Below the pieces are notes generated by a model, which was given only the letters and a program-made list of their open reading frames with translations, was not told the origin of the DNA and made no database searches. The translations under genes were made by a program, and so were the position numbers. Below, in pieces: positions 1-9,075 of a DNA stretch of 64,000 nt (position 1 is the first letter of the stretch; every line of letters begins with the position of its first letter). The DNA comes from Synechococcus sp. HJ21-Hayes (lineage in GTDB: Bacteria > Cyanobacteriota > Cyanobacteriia > PCC-6307 > Cyanobiaceae), in contig NZ_JAGQBW010000010.1 in NCBI RefSeq assembly GCF_024345835.1, positions 1-64,000 of the forward strand. The letters are read 5' to 3'.

Positions 1-51
1 GGCGACGATATTTGGGGGGTAGCCCCCTGAGAAAATAGCTCGATGCCAGGT
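1..51 (+). rRNA. rrf: 5S ribosomal RNA, 3' end (partial)
   Basis: The first 51 bases match the 3' half of cyanobacterial 5S rRNA as I know it: a GGCGACGATA start, the GGGGGGTAGCCCCCT helix, then GAAAATAGCTCGATGCCAGG. The 5' part lies outside the window, so the window begins at the tail of an rRNA operon read on the plus strand. A strong terminator follows about 80 bases downstream, as expected for the end of such an operon. The mature 3' end is placed at about base 51 by comparison with the conserved closing stem. Confidence 0.88.
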
Positions 52-128
52 AAAACATTTGCTCCGCTGACCAGTGTGTCAGCCCTTTACCAGTAGTACT
101 GGCTTGAAGCCTGCTGCTGGAGAGATAG

Positions 129-154
129 AAAAGCCACCCCTAGGGGTGGCTTTT
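129..154 (+). terminator. Rho-independent terminator of the rRNA operon
   Basis: A perfect 12-bp inverted repeat, AAAAGCCACCCC then GGGGTGGCTTTT with a two-base loop, runs straight into a T run. It lies downstream of the 5S gene. The minus-strand gene that stops at 187 converges on it, and the A run on the other side would let it also stop that transcript, so it is probably bidirectional. Confidence 0.9.
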
Positions 155-186
155 TTGTTGTCTAGATTTAGTTGAGGCTTGTGAGC

Positions 187-570
187 TCATGCGTTGCCAT
201 AGGACTTTTCTTCCACCAACTCGGAGTTGTGTTGCATGTTGATCTGATACTTGATGGCTGCACGATGGTCATTGAGTTGATAGACGGACCTTGCTAAGGA
301 AACGAACTCGTGGCCAAAATCTTGGCGTTGTTCTTGTTTTCGTAGTGCATCTTCAACCTCCCATAAATCCTGGTTGACCTGCTGAAGCTGCTCCACCAAG
401 TGGGCCTCAATGGCGAGGCCGCTTCTGGTGTAGACGTGCTCCAGGGAGGCAAGCTCACGCTGTACATGGTTGAGCCCTGATCCCTGAATGTGTCTGGTCT
501 TGATGGTCAAGATTGTGATCTTGTCCACCAATTCACCAACGGACACTGGTGCGAAGCACGTCGTTCTCAT
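187..570 (-). CDS. DUF6165 family protein
   Basis: A small soluble protein of about 127 residues. The N-terminal APVSVGELVDKITILTIK, followed by a helical region rich in charged residues, matches what I know of the DUF6165 family. That family is often found next to glycan or capsule genes and has no established function. I chose the ATG at 568-570 because it overlaps the stop of the upstream gene as TGATG, a normal coupling arrangement; an ATG two codons earlier (574-576) is also possible. It is the second gene of a two-gene minus-strand unit that ends at the bidirectional terminator. Confidence 0.7.
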   Translation of the reverse strand: MRTTCFAPVSVGELVDKITILTIKTRHIQGSGLNHVQRELASLEHVYTRSGLAIEAHLVEQLQQVNQDLWEVEDALRKQEQRQDFGHEFVSLARSVYQLNDHRAAIKYQINMQHNSELVEEKSYGNA

Positions 571-965
571 CAGCATCTGTGGGATTTGAAGATCTGTTCT
601 GTGGGGTTGGTTTGGCCTGTGAGGGCATCGTCCAATCCGCCAAGACCTGGCTGAAGATCATCGGGGCCGCTGATGCGTGTTCCTTCGGAATTGACAAGAT
701 CGAAGCGAGCACTTTGGCTATTTCTGGCTCCAAACACAATCGCGTCCTGGCTCAGGCCTGGAATGCCTGTCTCCTGTCCACCATGGGATGCCCATGGAAA
801 ATCTTGATTGAAGCCAACATGCAGGCGATCGAGTTGTGCTTGCACAAAGCTGTTGATCTCGCGTCCAAGTTCGCCACTTTGGATCGCCTCAATCTTTTCG
901 AATGCGTTCTTTCCATCCAGAAAGTCGAATAGACTCTGGCCAATTGGTTGGGTGCATGTCGCCAT
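570..965 (-). CDS. Hypothetical protein coupled to the DUF6165 gene
   Basis: 131 residues, soluble, no recognised domain. Support for it being real: an ATG at 963-965 with AGGA about eight bases upstream, and a stop that overlaps the next start (TGATG), so it reads as the first gene of a pair with the DUF6165 gene. Composition is unremarkable, with an N-terminal segment beginning MATCTQPIGQSLFDFLDG. A plus-strand reading frame of similar length (549-932) covers the same bases, but it has no visible ribosome site or coupling. The C-terminal third looks low in conserved character, so this could be a decayed gene. Confidence 0.4.
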   Translation of the reverse strand: MATCTQPIGQSLFDFLDGKNAFEKIEAIQSGELGREINSFVQAQLDRLHVGFNQDFPWASHGGQETGIPGLSQDAIVFGARNSQSARFDLVNSEGTRISGPDDLQPGLGGLDDALTGQTNPTEQIFKSHRC

Positions 966-1080
966 CGTGTTGTCCTGATCAGTGGGCGGCTCAGGACGGA
1001 GTTGTTCACCGCATCCCTTCGCCTCAACAGCATCTGATCAACCGCATTTCTGCTGCAAGACCTTTGTAACGGCATTTACC

Positions 1081-1100
1081 CGCCAATTTGGAAATTGGCG
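1081..1100. repeat. 20-base hairpin/palindrome upstream of the TPR gene
   Basis: CGCCAATTT-GG-AAATTGGCG: two perfect 9-base arms around a two-base loop, in the gap between a minus-strand gene that starts at 965 and a plus-strand gene that probably starts at 1156. There is no T run on either strand, so it looks more like an operator or an mRNA hairpin than a terminator. Nothing else is visible in the 966-1155 gap. Confidence 0.5.
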
Positions 1101-1155
1101 TCATCGACACCTTGGGGGCGCCCTGTTCCTTTCGGGCCTGTCCCCAGCCTTGCCC

Positions 1156-2460
1156 ATGGTGATTCAACACCTGCTCCGTCAAGCTCGGCAGTACGAGCTT
1201 GACGGTGCCTGGGTGGCCGTTGCAGCCACCTTTGCCGCTCTCGCCTCGGCCCAACCCAGCGATCACCGGTTCCTCGTGAACCAGGCCAACGCCCTCTGGC
1301 TTGCAGACCTGCCCGATGCGGCTCGTGAGTGCTACGCCCGTGCGCTTCGAATCAGCCCGGATTGTCCTGTGAGCAAGAGGGGATTGGCCAGTTGCTTACG
1401 GGATCTGAATCAGTTCGAGGCGGCTGTGGCGCTGCATCAGGAGTTGGAAGCGGTGCTCTTGCCGGGATCGCCCGATCGTTTGGCCAATCTCTGGGCTCAC
1501 AGCCAGGTGCTGGTCGGTTTGCAGCGCTTCGCAGAAGCTTTTGCATGCATGGCTCTCCGGCGGCCCTGGATGGAAGGTGTGCTCCACCCCACCGGCGACC
1601 CCCTTGTTCCGCAGCTCACGTTGGTGAGTGAGCAGGGATTTGGCGACACGCTCCAATTCGTGCGTTTTCTCGAACCGCTGGTTTCCCTGCGCCACGCGGC
1701 AGGGCTGAGTGGAGGCCTCCAGTTGCTGGTGGAGGCCTCCATGGTGGAGCTGTTGCGTGAGGGTCTGGCCTGGTTGCAGGAACCGCCTCAGGTTCGGCCC
1801 AAGCCGCAGCAGCTCCCGGCGGATTCCCTGTCGTTGCTCGATCTTCCCCATGCCCTGGGGCAGCAGGATGTGGCGCCCAACGGTCCGCATGGGGGCTATC
1901 TGGTCTCGCCGTTGTGGACTAGCGAGGGGCCTGGCCTCCATCCTGAGGTGACAGCGTCAGGTGCTTGGCTTGTAGGGCTGGTCACAGCAGCCGGGCGGCC
2001 GCTAGTCGATCCCTTCTGCCTGCGGGAATACCAGAAACGCACCCTGCCGGAGCTGATCATCTGGAGGCTGGTGAGGGAGCTGCAGCGCCACGAAAGCGTG
2101 GTCGTCGACCTGCAGTTCGGCGACGAGGCCACGCGCCATCACGGGCTGGGGCTCAACCTGCAGGATCCCGGGGTATCGCTCGAGGGGTTTGCCGCTACGG
2201 CGCGGGTGGTGGCCCAGTTGGATCTGGTCATCACGGTGGACACCGCCATGGCCCATCTGGTGGGGGCCATGGGGCGCCCCTGTTGGGTGTTGCTGCCTTG
2301 GAGTGCTGATCCCCGCTGGCTTCGCGAGGGGAGCCTCTGTCCCTGGTATCCCAACAGCCGCCTCTTTCGTCAGCCCCGCACGGGCGATTGGCATGGTGCC
2401 GTGGATCAGCTGTTGGAGTGCTTCAGCTCCACCTGCGTTGTTGCCGCCAAGGCTCCTTAG
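1156..2460 (+). CDS. TPR protein with glycosyltransferase-9-like C-terminus
   Basis: About 434 residues from the ATG at 1156. Residues about 5-130 form tetratricopeptide-like helices (LVNQANALWLADLPDAAREC). The C-terminal third has the sequence type seen in TPR proteins whose tail resembles family 9 (heptosyltransferase-like) glycosyltransferases: LDLVITVDTAMAHLVGAMG, then a PWSADPRWLREG stretch and PWYPNSRLF. In that family the TVDTAMAHLVGA segment lies in the nucleotide-sugar domain. The frame stays open upstream to 982, but those 58 residues are of non-protein character, so I prefer 1156. The protein probably acts in cell-surface glycan assembly, in keeping with its neighbours; the substrate is unknown. 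Confidence 0.75.
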   Translation: MVIQHLLRQARQYELDGAWVAVAATFAALASAQPSDHRFLVNQANALWLADLPDAARECYARALRISPDCPVSKRGLASCLRDLNQFEAAVALHQELEAVLLPGSPDRLANLWAHSQVLVGLQRFAEAFACMALRRPWMEGVLHPTGDPLVPQLTLVSEQGFGDTLQFVRFLEPLVSLRHAAGLSGGLQLLVEASMVELLREGLAWLQEPPQVRPKPQQLPADSLSLLDLPHALGQQDVAPNGPHGGYLVSPLWTSEGPGLHPEVTASGAWLVGLVTAAGRPLVDPFCLREYQKRTLPELIIWRLVRELQRHESVVVDLQFGDEATRHHGLGLNLQDPGVSLEGFAATARVVAQLDLVITVDTAMAHLVGAMGRPCWVLLPWSADPRWLREGSLCPWYPNSRLFRQPRTGDWHGAVDQLLECFSSTCVVAAKAP

Positions 2461-2493
2461 GGTCGCGATAAGCCGTGCGGTTGGCGCGTTGTG

Positions 2494-3585
2494 ATGGGGA
2501 GCCTGCTCCACTGGTTGGGCTGGGGTCGGCAAGAGCCCGGGGCGGGAGCCCTGGCTCTGCGCTTGGTGGAGCCGCAGCAGCCCCAGGAATGCTTGCCGGA
2601 GGGGACGCCTGCTGTGGTGCTGGAGCTCACCCCCTGGTCGATCGCTCGCCTCAAGGTGATCGCTGCAGACGTGATCGATCGCCCCTGCCAGGCTGCTCTC
2701 CAGGCGGCACGTTCGGCTCGGGGCTGCTTATCAAGATTCTGGCTGGCTGCGCCGGTGGATGCTCTGGAAACCCTGTTTACAGGTCCTGTTGGCGAGGTGT
2801 ACCGCCAGCTATTGGCGGGCGTCTTGCCAGCGTTGCCGCTGGATGCGGCTGAATCGGCCTGGAAACACCAGCTCACCGACTACTTGCAGGCTGGTTTTGA
2901 GCAGCCAGGCAGTGTGAATGCACTGTTGGCTCTGCTGCCCTATCTGGACCGCGAGGCCATGCAGGTGAACAATCCCCTGCAGCACTTGCCCACTTGGTTG
3001 GTACCCCTCTATGCGGAACGCTGCGATCCTGGTCTCAGTGCTCAGCCCAATGGTGCCAAGGGGCTCCCGCAATTGCCGCCGGTGCCAGCCCTTCTGCCAT
3101 CCCTGCCCGAGCTGGCGCCGATCACTGGTGCTGCGGCCATGGCGCTGATCGGTGATGCCAGTTTTCTTGGCCGCGTGAGTGGGCTGATCAATCTCTATGG
3201 GCTCGAGCCCAGCGATCCGGAGATCTGTCGCGACTTGGGCCTAGGGCGCCGTCAGGTGGCGCAGGTGTGGCTGGATGTGGAGAGTGACCAGTTGGAAAGC
3301 CTCTATCGCACCCCCTTTGGACAGCTCACCGACAACCTGATCGCCTCCCCCTTTGCCCGGGAGCCCCTCAATCAGGACGAGCGGGCCCTGCGTCAGCAGT
3401 TGGCCGAGGTGGCTGCCGATCTGCACCATCCTCGGGCCCTGAATGCCCTGATTGCAGCCCTCCTCTACTACCCGATTGAGCAGGTCACGTTGCCATCGGA
3501 TCAGGCCCTGTTGCCCCCTTGGTTGGCCCAGAGTTTGGCCCGACTGGGGGCACGGGCTTCCGCCCAGGGCGTGCGTTCAGCCTGA
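2494..3585 (+). CDS. Conserved-looking hypothetical protein
   Basis: 363 residues, soluble, leucine- and proline-rich, no domain I recognise. It starts 33 bases after the TPR/GT9-like gene on the same strand, so the two are probably co-transcribed. A GTG just before the ATG (2491) is an alternative start. Towards the C-terminus there is a helical block (FLGRVSGLINLYGLEPSD, then ICRDLGLGRRQVAQVWLDV) that looks structured and may be a divergent TPR-like or helical repeat segment. It converges on the secretion operon. No function is proposed. Confidence 0.6.
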   Translation: MGSLLHWLGWGRQEPGAGALALRLVEPQQPQECLPEGTPAVVLELTPWSIARLKVIAADVIDRPCQAALQAARSARGCLSRFWLAAPVDALETLFTGPVGEVYRQLLAGVLPALPLDAAESAWKHQLTDYLQAGFEQPGSVNALLALLPYLDREAMQVNNPLQHLPTWLVPLYAERCDPGLSAQPNGAKGLPQLPPVPALLPSLPELAPITGAAAMALIGDASFLGRVSGLINLYGLEPSDPEICRDLGLGRRQVAQVWLDVESDQLESLYRTPFGQLTDNLIASPFAREPLNQDERALRQQLAEVAADLHHPRALNALIAALLYYPIEQVTLPSDQALLPPWLAQSLARLGARASAQGVRSA

Positions 3586-3592
3586 CGCCTCG

Positions 3593-3859
3593 CTAACGGT
3601 GGAACTCGCACCAGAGCAGCCAGTAGATCAAGGCGCTCAACAGGGGCGCCAGCAACAGTGGCATCGCCGCCAACAGCGCTAGCACGGCACCAGCTTTCTG
3701 TGCGAGCACCAACACCAGGCTCAGATAGAGCAGCAGCAGCAGGGTGATGGCCGTCCGCGGCCGCCGCAGTTGGCCGCAGATCCTCTGGATGAGGCGGTGT
3801 TGCCTTCGGCGGGGTTGCTCATGGGCAGGCAGTAGCGAGATCCAATCCCAGGGCGCCAT
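3593..3859 (-). CDS. Small membrane protein, last gene of the secretion operon
   Basis: 88 residues. A basic N-terminal half (HEQPRRRQHRLIQRICGQLR) is followed by two hydrophobic stretches, about residues 37-54 and 57-80, consistent with a two-helix inner-membrane hairpin. It starts 5 bases after the HlyD stop, so it belongs to the same minus-strand transcript. No family is recognised. The position suggests an accessory subunit of the exporter, but that is inference. Confidence 0.55.
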   Translation of the reverse strand: MAPWDWISLLPAHEQPRRRQHRLIQRICGQLRRPRTAITLLLLLYLSLVLVLAQKAGAVLALLAAMPLLLAPLLSALIYWLLWCEFHR

Positions 3860-3864
3860 GGTGG

Positions 3865-5298
3865 TCAGCGCAGCCGCTCGAGGCTGCGCAGCTTGTCTTC
3901 AAAGAATGAGGTGAGGACACTGATGAAGGGCCGTTGACGCAGCTGGATGTCGGCCGTGAGAGTCATGCCAGCTTTCAGGGCCACTTGGCGTTGCCCGGCC
4001 TGGAGGGACTGGCGCTGGAGTTGCAGAACCACTGGGTAGAACAAGCCGGTGGCTTCGGCGCCAAGGGTGCTGCGCATCTCCTCGGGTGTCAGGGCATCGG
4101 AGCCGATGCCGCCCACCAGCGCTGGCAGGCGGCCGTAGTCGTTGGAGGGGAAGGTGTCGAGGGAGATGTTGGCCTTCATGCCCGGGCGAATGAAGCCAAT
4201 CACATTGCTGGGCACCAGCACCCTCGCCTCTAAGGTGCCCCCCGGCACAATTGCGAGCACGGGGGCGGCCGCGGCAACAACGCTGCGCGGGCTGATCCGC
4301 AGGTCGAACACAGTCCCTGCCAAGGGCGTGTGCAGTTGGCCGTACTGAAGTTGCAGGCGTGCTTCCTGAATCTGGCCATCGAGATCGCTGATCTGCCGCA
4401 GATTGGCCTCAACCCGTCCGCGCAGATCCGCCCCCGGGGTGGACTCCACCTCCTGCAGATTGGCCTGGAGTCGGGCGATACTCCGCTGTTCCTCGAGCAC
4501 CTGAGAGCGCAGTTGGTTAGCCGTGTTGCGGGTCTGCAATTCCTGTACGCCGCTCACGGCACCTGCTCGGGCAAGGTAGCTGTAGCGGTTGGCAATGTCG
4601 TTGGCAGTGTTCCAAGACTGACTCAACCCGGCCAGGCGTTGTTGGCTTTGGCGTAACTCCTGGATGGCCGCCTGCTGCCGGCTGCGCAACTGCTCCGTCT
4701 GGTTATTGCGTTGCAGCCGCTGATTGGCTGTGAGGCCATCGGCGCGGCGGTCGCCCAAGGCATCGGCGTAAATGCGGTTTTCGCTCAGCAAGCGGGAGCG
4801 CACCGCCTGGGCCGTGGCGAGCTGGTTGCGGGCCTGATCCAGCTCGAAGCGCACGAGGAGCTGGCCGGCCTTCACCGGCTGGCCCTCCTTCACGAGCACC
4901 TCCGCCACCACCCCGGCCACGGGCGCCTCCACCTGTTTCACACGGCGCCCAGGCTGGAGTTTCCCTTGGACTGCCACCGATTCACCCAGGGGAGCCAACA
5001 GGCTCCACAGCAACAACAGCCCCGTGCCACCCACGAGGGTCCACACGATCACAGTGGTGGGTCGCGCGCTTGGGTTGAGCAGCACGGGTTGCTTGAAGCT
5101 CCAGGCTTGCGCTGTCTCCCCTGCAAGGGCGTCTTGGGGCGCTGAAGGCCCGCCAAAGGGGTGGCTGGCCGCCGGTGTCGGAGAGCTCGCGCCCACGAGG
5201 TCCACCCCTGGGCCTGGCGTTGGCGGCGGAGGCGTGCCCCTGCTCCGGGGCCAGAGGCGCTGTCGCCAGGACGGCTCATGGCGGGGATCTGGAGTCAT
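3865..5298 (-). CDS. HlyD-family membrane fusion protein of a type I secretion system
   Basis: 477 residues. A proline-rich cytoplasmic N-terminus is followed by one transmembrane helix (about 84-106, VIVWTLVGGTGLLLLWSLLA). Next comes a biotinyl-lipoyl-like hairpin (VEAPVAGVVAEVLVKEGQPV), a long coiled coil (about 150-310, many Gln/Arg/Leu), the second half of the lipoyl domain and a beta-barrel region (VLVPSNVIGFIRPGMKANI). This is the standard layout of periplasmic adaptors that join an inner-membrane ABC exporter to an outer-membrane channel. The start codon lies one base after the ABC transporter stop. No TolC gene is adjacent; the one at 48.8 kb could serve, but that is a guess. Confidence 0.9.
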   Translation of the reverse strand: MTPDPRHEPSWRQRLWPRSRGTPPPPTPGPGVDLVGASSPTPAASHPFGGPSAPQDALAGETAQAWSFKQPVLLNPSARPTTVIVWTLVGGTGLLLLWSLLAPLGESVAVQGKLQPGRRVKQVEAPVAGVVAEVLVKEGQPVKAGQLLVRFELDQARNQLATAQAVRSRLLSENRIYADALGDRRADGLTANQRLQRNNQTEQLRSRQQAAIQELRQSQQRLAGLSQSWNTANDIANRYSYLARAGAVSGVQELQTRNTANQLRSQVLEEQRSIARLQANLQEVESTPGADLRGRVEANLRQISDLDGQIQEARLQLQYGQLHTPLAGTVFDLRISPRSVVAAAAPVLAIVPGGTLEARVLVPSNVIGFIRPGMKANISLDTFPSNDYGRLPALVGGIGSDALTPEEMRSTLGAEATGLFYPVVLQLQRQSLQAGQRQVALKAGMTLTADIQLRQRPFISVLTSFFEDKLRSLERLR

Positions 5299-5299
5299 G

Positions 5300-8278
5300 T
5301 CAAGCCACCTGTTCCTGCTGCTGGCTCTGGAACAGGGCGAAATACCACCCCTGCTGTGCCATCAGCTCCGCATGGGTACCGGACTCCATCACCGCCCCCC
5401 GATCCATCAGCACAATCAGATCCGCCGGCTGCACCGTTGTGAGCCGGTGGGTGATAAAGAACACCGTGCGCCCGCGGAAGGCCTCCAGCAGGTTCAGGCA
5501 CACCTGGCGCTCCGTGCGGGCATCCAGGGCGCTGGTGGCCTCATCGAGGATCAGCAGCCGAGGGTTCTGCAGGACAGCCCTGGCCAGGGCCAGGCGCTGG
5601 CGTTGGCCGCCCGATAGGCCAGCTCCCCGCTCGCCCACATCGGAGTTGTAGCCCTTGGGCAGATTCATGATGAACTCGTGGGCGCAGGCAATCCGCGTGG
5701 CCGCCATGAGCTCGGTGGCGCTGGCATCAGGCTTCACCAGCAGCAGGTTGTCGCGGATGGTGCCGTCAAACAGCACGGTGTCCTGGGGTACCACGCCGAT
5801 CTGGCGTCGTAGGGAATAGAGCTCCACTTTGTTGATATCCAACCCATCCACGAGCACCCGTCCGGAACTGGGTCTGTAGAAGCGCGGGAGTAATTTGAGT
5901 AGGGTGCTTTTGCCGCTCCCCGATCCCCCCACAAGCCCCACAAAGGAGCCGGTTGGCACCTCCAGATTCACGCCGTTGAGTACGGGATCCTGGTCTTCGC
6001 TGTAGCGGAACACCACGTCGACAACGTGAACCCGTCCAATCAGGGGCGGCATCGGAATGTTGAGCGACTCCGCCTGGCTTTGTTCTGTGGGGCGATCCAC
6101 GACATCCGCCACCATGCGTAAGGAGGCGCTCGATTGTTCGAACTGCTGCCAGGTCTGCACCATTTTCACCAGGGGGCCTGTGATATACCCGCTGAGGATG
6201 CGAAAGGCGATAAAGCCTCCAAGGCTGAGCTGATTGCGCATCACCAGGAAGATGCCCACCCCCACCACCACTAGGCTGTTGAGGTCGTGGATGAAGCCGG
6301 CCACGTTGGCCAGGGATTCACGGGTGACCTTGAGTTTGAAGTCTTCACCGATGAAGCGAGAGTAGCGGTTCTGGAACTCCCAGCGTGTTTTTAGCTCGGC
6401 ATTCTGCGATTTAATGGTTTGAATCCCAGTGATGGATTCGTTCAGATAGGCATAAGTTTTCACTGCCTCGCCCATGCTCTTGTTGATCTGGGAGCGCATG
6501 ATGGGGTTGCTCACAATCGCCAGCACCAGCATGAGTGGGAGTGTGGCCAGGGAGGCCAGGGTGAGTGGAATGCTGAGGGTGAGCAGAATGGCGAGATAGA
6601 GGAAGCTGAACAGGAAATCAACCGCGGTGGTGATGCTTTCACCCACCAGAAATTCCCGCAGTCGGTCCAATTGATGGAAGTAGTGGATCACCTGTCCGAC
6701 AGGGCGACTGTCAAAGAACATCTGGGGCAGTCGCACCAGGTGATCCAGGATTGTGGATTTCGTGGCCTGGTCAATGCGGTTGGCGGTGTCGGTGAAGATG
6801 TAGCTGCGTAGTGTTTTCAATACCCCTCGCAACACCGCCGCCAGCAGCAGCACTAGGGAGATGCTGATCAGGGCGTTGAGGTTGTCCTGATGCACCACCT
6901 GGTCGATCAGCTGTTGCAGGCCCAGGGGTGTCACCAGGGTCAGCAGGTTGATCACAACGGAGAGGGCCAGCACCTCCACCAGGGCGCGGCGGTGTTCCTG
7001 AAGGAATGGGGCGTACCAGCCCCAGCTGAAGCGCTGCTCCTTGGCGTCCTGTTTGCGCTGCAGCAACAGCAGGGGCACCAGGCCCGTTTTGCTATCCCCC
7101 AGTTGGGCGGGTGCCACCCGCAGGGGCCCCAGTTCCGGCTCCAGCAGCCGCAGGCGGCCATCGGGGTCCACCCCCTCCAGCAGAGCAAACTGGCCCTCCT
7201 GCTCCAGCAAAACCGGTAAGGGCACCCGGTTGAGGCGATCCCGGGGGAGTTCCGAGAGCACCACTTGCAGCCCCATGGCATCCAGTAGCTGGCCCAGATT
7301 CACCAGGGTCAGCCGCGGTTGGCGTTGCAGCAGGGCCGCCACCCGATCACCGAGGGCATCGCGGTTGATCGGCACATCGAAGTAGTTGGCCAAGGCGATG
7401 CAGAGGGCGATCGGGATCGCACGGGGTCCGCTGGCGGAGCTCAGCACCAGGCCGCCTTGCCGGGCCAAGGCCGGCGGCGGCGGCTCGGGGGAGCGCGCAT
7501 AGATGCGGGCGGCGGAGGGCTCCAGGTCGTGCGGCACCACCGTTTGCGGCGGCCGGTGACCGATGCGCAATTGGTCGTTCCCATGAGCTGCGGCAGGGGT
7601 GAGGTTGCCGCTGGCCTCGAGGGGGAGGCCCAGCAGCCTGAGCCATGGGGCACCGGCCGGGGGCGGCTGGCTCGAGGTCGCGAGGGGCCAGGGCTGGCCC
7701 AGGGGGCCGCCACTGCTTACGTACCAGCGTCGATCGGCCTCCAGGATCAGGCTGCCGGGATGGCCTGCCGCGAGGCTGCGCACCTGCACCTGGCGCCGCA
7801 GGGTCCCCCAGTCCTGCTGGGTCAGCAGGGGGGTAGCGGCTGAGCGCCCCAGGGCCTCCATCACCTGGTGCAGTTCAGCGGCAGAGCCATGGGTGGCGTA
7901 CCACTCCCGCAGCTCGGGCTCAGTGTCGAGCAGGGTCTGGAGGGCTCCGGCGGGCAGCATGAGCACCGTGCTGTCGGCGGCCGCCCTGAGGTGTTCGCAG
8001 GGTGCTTGGCGCAGAAGGCTGCTCCAGCCGGCGCTGTCCCCCTCCCCCAGCAACTCCAGGGTGTGCAGCTCTCCGTCCATGGGGTCGATCGCCAGCGATC
8101 TCAGGGTTCCTCTCAGCACGAGCACCACCCCATCCGGCAGCAGATCGGCTCGCAGCAATGTTTGGCCGAGTTGGTAGTGGCGGAGCACGAGCTCCGCCTC
8201 AAGGGCGTCAGCCCGCTCCGGGCTGAGCCGATCGAATGGCCGGTAACGCCGCAGGGACTGGAGGGGCGCAGCTGTCAT
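5300..8278 (-). CDS. Peptidase-domain-type ABC exporter with cNMP-binding N-terminus
   Basis: About 992 residues from the ATG at 8278, which overlaps the upstream stop as ATGA. Order of parts: a cyclic-nucleotide-binding-like beta barrel (about 1-130); a linker; a C39-peptidase-like domain (about 290-410) in which the usual catalytic Cys and His are not visible (SSASGPRAIPIAL, GQFALLEGV); the transmembrane domain; and the nucleotide-binding domain with Walker A GGSGSGKST, signature LSGGQRQRL and Walker B LLILDEATSAL. A C39-like domain without catalysis, as in HlyB, points to export of substrates with C-terminal signals rather than cleaved leader peptides. The frame is open upstream to 8446, but only as a shadow of the neighbouring gene. 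No RTX-type substrate is visible nearby. Confidence 0.9.
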   Translation of the reverse strand: MTAAPLQSLRRYRPFDRLSPERADALEAELVLRHYQLGQTLLRADLLPDGVVLVLRGTLRSLAIDPMDGELHTLELLGEGDSAGWSSLLRQAPCEHLRAAADSTVLMLPAGALQTLLDTEPELREWYATHGSAAELHQVMEALGRSAATPLLTQQDWGTLRRQVQVRSLAAGHPGSLILEADRRWYVSSGGPLGQPWPLATSSQPPPAGAPWLRLLGLPLEASGNLTPAAAHGNDQLRIGHRPPQTVVPHDLEPSAARIYARSPEPPPPALARQGGLVLSSASGPRAIPIALCIALANYFDVPINRDALGDRVAALLQRQPRLTLVNLGQLLDAMGLQVVLSELPRDRLNRVPLPVLLEQEGQFALLEGVDPDGRLRLLEPELGPLRVAPAQLGDSKTGLVPLLLLQRKQDAKEQRFSWGWYAPFLQEHRRALVEVLALSVVINLLTLVTPLGLQQLIDQVVHQDNLNALISISLVLLLAAVLRGVLKTLRSYIFTDTANRIDQATKSTILDHLVRLPQMFFDSRPVGQVIHYFHQLDRLREFLVGESITTAVDFLFSFLYLAILLTLSIPLTLASLATLPLMLVLAIVSNPIMRSQINKSMGEAVKTYAYLNESITGIQTIKSQNAELKTRWEFQNRYSRFIGEDFKLKVTRESLANVAGFIHDLNSLVVVGVGIFLVMRNQLSLGGFIAFRILSGYITGPLVKMVQTWQQFEQSSASLRMVADVVDRPTEQSQAESLNIPMPPLIGRVHVVDVVFRYSEDQDPVLNGVNLEVPTGSFVGLVGGSGSGKSTLLKLLPRFYRPSSGRVLVDGLDINKVELYSLRRQIGVVPQDTVLFDGTIRDNLLLVKPDASATELMAATRIACAHEFIMNLPKGYNSDVGERGAGLSGGQRQRLALARAVLQNPRLLILDEATSALDARTERQVCLNLLEAFRGRTVFFITHRLTTVQPADLIVLMDRGAVMESGTHAELMAQQGWYFALFQSQQQEQVA

Positions 8279-9075
8279 GGGGTGGGGGCTCCATCGGGCC
8301 GGGGCACCGCCGCGAGCGGGGCGCCCTGCAGCAGCGCCTCCACCTGGGCGTCCACCCAGCTGGTCAACAGGTCGTGCAGCAGCCGGGTGCGGGTGGCCGC
8401 GTCGAGCTGAGCCGGCCGTTGCCGTTCCAGGCGCAGCACCAACCACAGCTCGCCGATGGCGAACGGCGGCCAGAGCTGCCCCGCGCGACCCACTCGCAGC
8501 CTGGAGCTCAGTTCGGGATGGGCGGCCGAGAGGGCGATGGGCCCGATCAGTCCCTGGGTGTCCCGTTCCGGTCCGGTGCTGAACTGCTCCACGGCTTCGG
8601 CAAAGGTCATCTCCCCGCCGCGCAGCCGTTGGTGGAGTTCTTCCGCCAGCTCCTGGCTCTCTACCCGCAGCAGGGAATACACCACCCGATCGAGATCGAG
8701 CTTGCGGTCGAGGAAGCTGATTTCCACCTCATCCTCAAATCGCCACTGGCTCCACCGCTGCAACCGCTCGGCCTGGGTGGCGATGGCCTGCAGGTCGTCG
8801 TGGCTCCAGTGCCTTGCGGCGAGCCATTGCTCCAGGGCGGCCTGGCTGGCCACACCGTCCGCCTGGACGCGGCTGGCAGTCAGGGCCAGCTCCTCTTCCG
8901 GGGTGAGCTGGATGGTGGTCGCCACCGCGTCCTCCACCACGGCCCGGGCCAGGTCGCGGCTGAGCCCATGGCGGAGGATCAGCCGATTGGCTTCCTCTGC
9001 CGATAGCAGCGGGTGGCCGGGGCTCAGGGCGATCACTGCCGTTGCCGTCACGCCGGAGAGGGTGGGGATCGTCAT
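8275..9075 (-). CDS. Parvulin-type peptidyl-prolyl isomerase-like protein
   Basis: 266 residues. The N-terminal half is helical and SurA/PrsA-like (SAEEANRLILRHGLSRDLAR). Residues about 135-230 match a PpiC rotamase fold: MTFAEAVEQFSTGPERDTQG, then VGRAGQLWPPFAIGELWLVLRLE. No signal peptide is evident, so it may act in the cytoplasm on the export substrate. Parvulin-like proteins are, in my recollection, commonly encoded beside cyanobacterial peptidase-type ABC exporters. It overlaps the glycosyltransferase upstream and the ABC gene downstream by four bases each, so the three are translationally coupled. Confidence 0.8.
   Translation of the reverse strand: MTIPTLSGVTATAVIALSPGHPLLSAEEANRLILRHGLSRDLARAVVEDAVATTIQLTPEEELALTASRVQADGVASQAALEQWLAARHWSHDDLQAIATQAERLQRWSQWRFEDEVEISFLDRKLDLDRVVYSLLRVESQELAEELHQRLRGGEMTFAEAVEQFSTGPERDTQGLIGPIALSAAHPELSSRLRVGRAGQLWPPFAIGELWLVLRLERQRPAQLDAATRTRLLHDLLTSWVDAQVEALLQGAPLAAVPRPDGAPTP

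Noticed and set aside
549-932. Plus-strand open frame of 127 codons
   Set aside because: Antisense to a minus-strand frame that has a ribosome site and is coupled to the next gene; composition is not convincing.
2491-3585. Assignment of the 363-residue protein to a known transferase family
   Set aside because: Neighbourhood suggests glycan work, but no motif supports it.
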